From positions 1-6,821 of the forward strand of contig DOOK01000374.1 of assembly GCA_003512805.1 (NCBI GenBank): a DNA stretch of 6,821 nt, read 5' to 3'. Shown here one piece after another: positions 5,909 to 6,821 of this stretch. How positions within the stretch are numbered: position 1 is the first letter of the stretch; each line of letters starts with the position of its first letter. The translations under genes were made by a program, and so were the position numbers. The stretch is from Erwinia sp. (GTDB lineage: Bacteria > Pseudomonadota > Gammaproteobacteria > Enterobacterales > Enterobacteriaceae). Below the pieces are notes generated by a model. The model made no database searches. It was not told where the DNA came from and worked only from the letters and a program-made list of their open reading frames with translations.

Positions 5909-5942
5909 GGTGAATTTTTCGCTATTCTTATCAGATCTTAAA

Positions 5943-5951
5943 ACTATACCA
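5943..5951 (-). promoter_or_regulatory. Possible ribE promoter, extended -10
   Basis: The minus strand reads TGGTATAGT, an extended -10 with TATAGT matching five of six bases of TATAAT. The -35 region (about 5966-5971, CTGAAG) is poor. Initiation near 5936 would give a leader of about 40 bases. The same bases lie in a small dyad, ACTAT-5-ATAGT (5943-5957). No equally good mdtK promoter was found in this gap. Confidence 0.4.
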
Positions 5952-5991
5952 AATAGTCTTTCTCCCTTCAGGTAAAAAAACAGGTGTATAC

Positions 5992-6821
5992 GTGCAGAAG
6001 TATCTGACCGAGGCACGGCAATTGCTGGCGCTGGCAATTCCGGTAATTTTTGCGCAGGTCGCGCAAACCGCTATGGGCTTTGTAGATACGGTAATGGCCG
6101 GCGACGTCAGCGCAACGGACATGGCTGCCGTCGCGGTCGGCACATCGATTTGGCTGCCCGCGATTCTGTTCGGGCACGGCTTGCTGCTTTCGCTCACGCC
6201 GGTGGTGGCGCAGTATAACGGCTCGGGCCGCCGCGATCGCATCGCCTTTCAGGTGCGGCAGGGCTATTGGCTGGCCGCCTTCTCTTCTCTGCTGATTATG
6301 ATTGTGCTTTATAACGCCGGCTACGTTATTCGATCCATGCAGAATATCGATCCCGTGATGGCAGATAAGGCCGTCGGTTATCTGCATGCGCTGCTGTGGG
6401 GGGCGCCGGGCTATCTGTTCTTCCAGACTGCCCGTAATCAATGCGAAGGGCTTGCTAAAACCAAGCCGGGCATGGTGATGGGTTTCCTGGGGCTACTGGT
6501 AAATATCCCGGTTAACTATGTTTTTATCTATGGCCATTTGGGGATGCCGGCGTTGGGCGGCGTTGGCTGTGGCGTCGCGACAGCTTCCGTTTACTGGGTG
6601 ATGTTTATTGCGATGAAAATGTGGGTAGCACGTGCTGCCTCTATGCGCGATATCCACCTGCCGGAACGGTTTAGTCCGCCCGACAGGAAAACGCTTTATC
6701 GTCTCTTTACGCTTGGGCTACCCGTCGCACTGGCGCTGTTCTTTGAGGTGACGCTGTTCGCCGTCGTCGCCCTGCTGGTATCCCCCATGGGCATTGTTCA
6801 GGTGGCAGGCCACCAGATAGC
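5992..6821 (+). CDS. mdtK: Multidrug efflux pump MdtK (MATE family), N-terminal part
   Basis: MdtK (NorM, YdhE) is an inner-membrane MATE antiporter that expels fluoroquinolones, dyes and other cationic drugs in exchange for Na+ or H+. The window holds 276 full codons of about 457, so roughly seven of twelve membrane helices. The GTG start is chosen because it gives the conserved [10 protein letters not shown]-terminus, with AGG (5982-5984) seven bases upstream; no ATG fits. Conserved stretches include [14 protein letters not shown] (24-37), [14 protein letters not shown] (50-63), [16 protein letters not shown] (149-164) and [19 protein letters not shown] (247-265). Asp32 and Glu252 lie where acidic residues serve cation coupling in Vibrio NorM, by my recollection. 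The frame runs off the right edge with no break. It is divergent from ribE, as in E. coli. Confidence 0.95.
   Translation, partial: MQKYLTEARQLLALAIPVIFAQVAQTAMGFVDTVMAGDVSATDMAAVAVGTSIWLPAILFGHGLLLSLTPVVAQYNGSGRRDRIAFQVRQGYWLAAFSSLLIMIVLYNAGYVIRSMQNIDPVMADKAVGYLHALLWGAPGYLFFQTARNQCEGLAKTKPGMVMGFLGLLVNIPVNYVFIYGHLGMPALGGVGCGVATASVYWVMFIAMKMWVARAASMRDIHLPERFSPPDRKTLYRLFTLGLPVALALFFEVTLFAVVALLVSPMGIVQVAGHQI

Noticed and set aside
5897..5991. FMN riboswitch (RFN element) upstream of ribE
   Set aside because: The gap is only 95 bases, and none of the conserved RFN stem sequences are visible; in E. coli the RFN element belongs to ribB, not this gene.
5897..6037. 47-codon N-terminal extension of ribE
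   Set aside because: It overlaps divergent mdtK and would place residues before the conserved MFTGIV start; the ATG at 5896 has a good Shine-Dalgarno.
5931..6441. Two minus-strand open frames opposite mdtK (5931-6242 and 5968-6441)
   Set aside because: They are antisense shadows of the clear mdtK frame; their translations are Arg/His/Gln-rich or compositionally odd and match no family.
1..6821. Mobile element, CRISPR array, defence island or other novel system
   Set aside because: All coding space is taken by conserved core genes in near-standard order. I see no repeats with regular spacers, transposase or integrase motifs, attachment-site duplications or sharp composition changes.

Overview
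The window is ordinary core chromosome of a gamma-proteobacterium of the order Enterobacterales. Every gene has a recognisable counterpart in Escherichia coli K-12, in the familiar order purR - punR(ydhB) - punC(ydhC) - cfa - ribE(ribC) - mdtK. Residue differences across all the proteins, and a different left-hand junction, argue against E. coli or Salmonella itself. A less-studied enterobacterial or Erwinia/Pantoea-like lineage is possible, but the genus cannot be fixed from the sequence alone. I see no transposase, integrase, CRISPR array, tRNA, rRNA, toxin-antitoxin pair or defence gene, and no base-composition break suggesting recent transfer. I do not find a hidden novel system here; the interesting points are regulatory.

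Layout. Bases 1-46 hold the last 14 codons of a gene whose tail matches MepH (YdhO), a murein endopeptidase. A 313-base intergenic region follows, with a stem-loop, a likely purR promoter, three TTGCGCAA-type palindromes and a PurR operator. purR (360-1385, +) encodes the purine repressor. It converges on punR (1415-2323, -), and the two share a 29-base gap filled by one strong terminator hairpin. punR diverges from punC (2437-3624, +), a Bcr/CflA-type MFS transporter, and the gap between them carries a 16-bp palindrome close to a PUR box. cfa (3920-5068, +) follows, with a sigma70-type promoter far upstream, a long leader, and a sigmaS-type promoter just before the gene. It ends at a hairpin terminator. 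ribE (5237-5896, -), riboflavin synthase, converges on cfa and diverges from mdtK (5992 onward, +), a MATE efflux pump cut by the window end.

How the genes work together. purR, punR and punC form a purine group: PurR represses purine synthesis when hypoxanthine or guanine is plentiful, PunR is the LysR-type activator of punC, and PunC moves purine nucleosides. The other genes are housekeeping: membrane cyclopropanation in stationary phase or acid (cfa), the last step of riboflavin synthesis (ribE) and drug/cation antiport (mdtK). The most notable local features are erosion of the second PurR operator inside purR, the PUR-box-like palindrome before punC, a long palindrome lying over the distal cfa promoter, and the absence of sodB and ydhP between mepH and purR.
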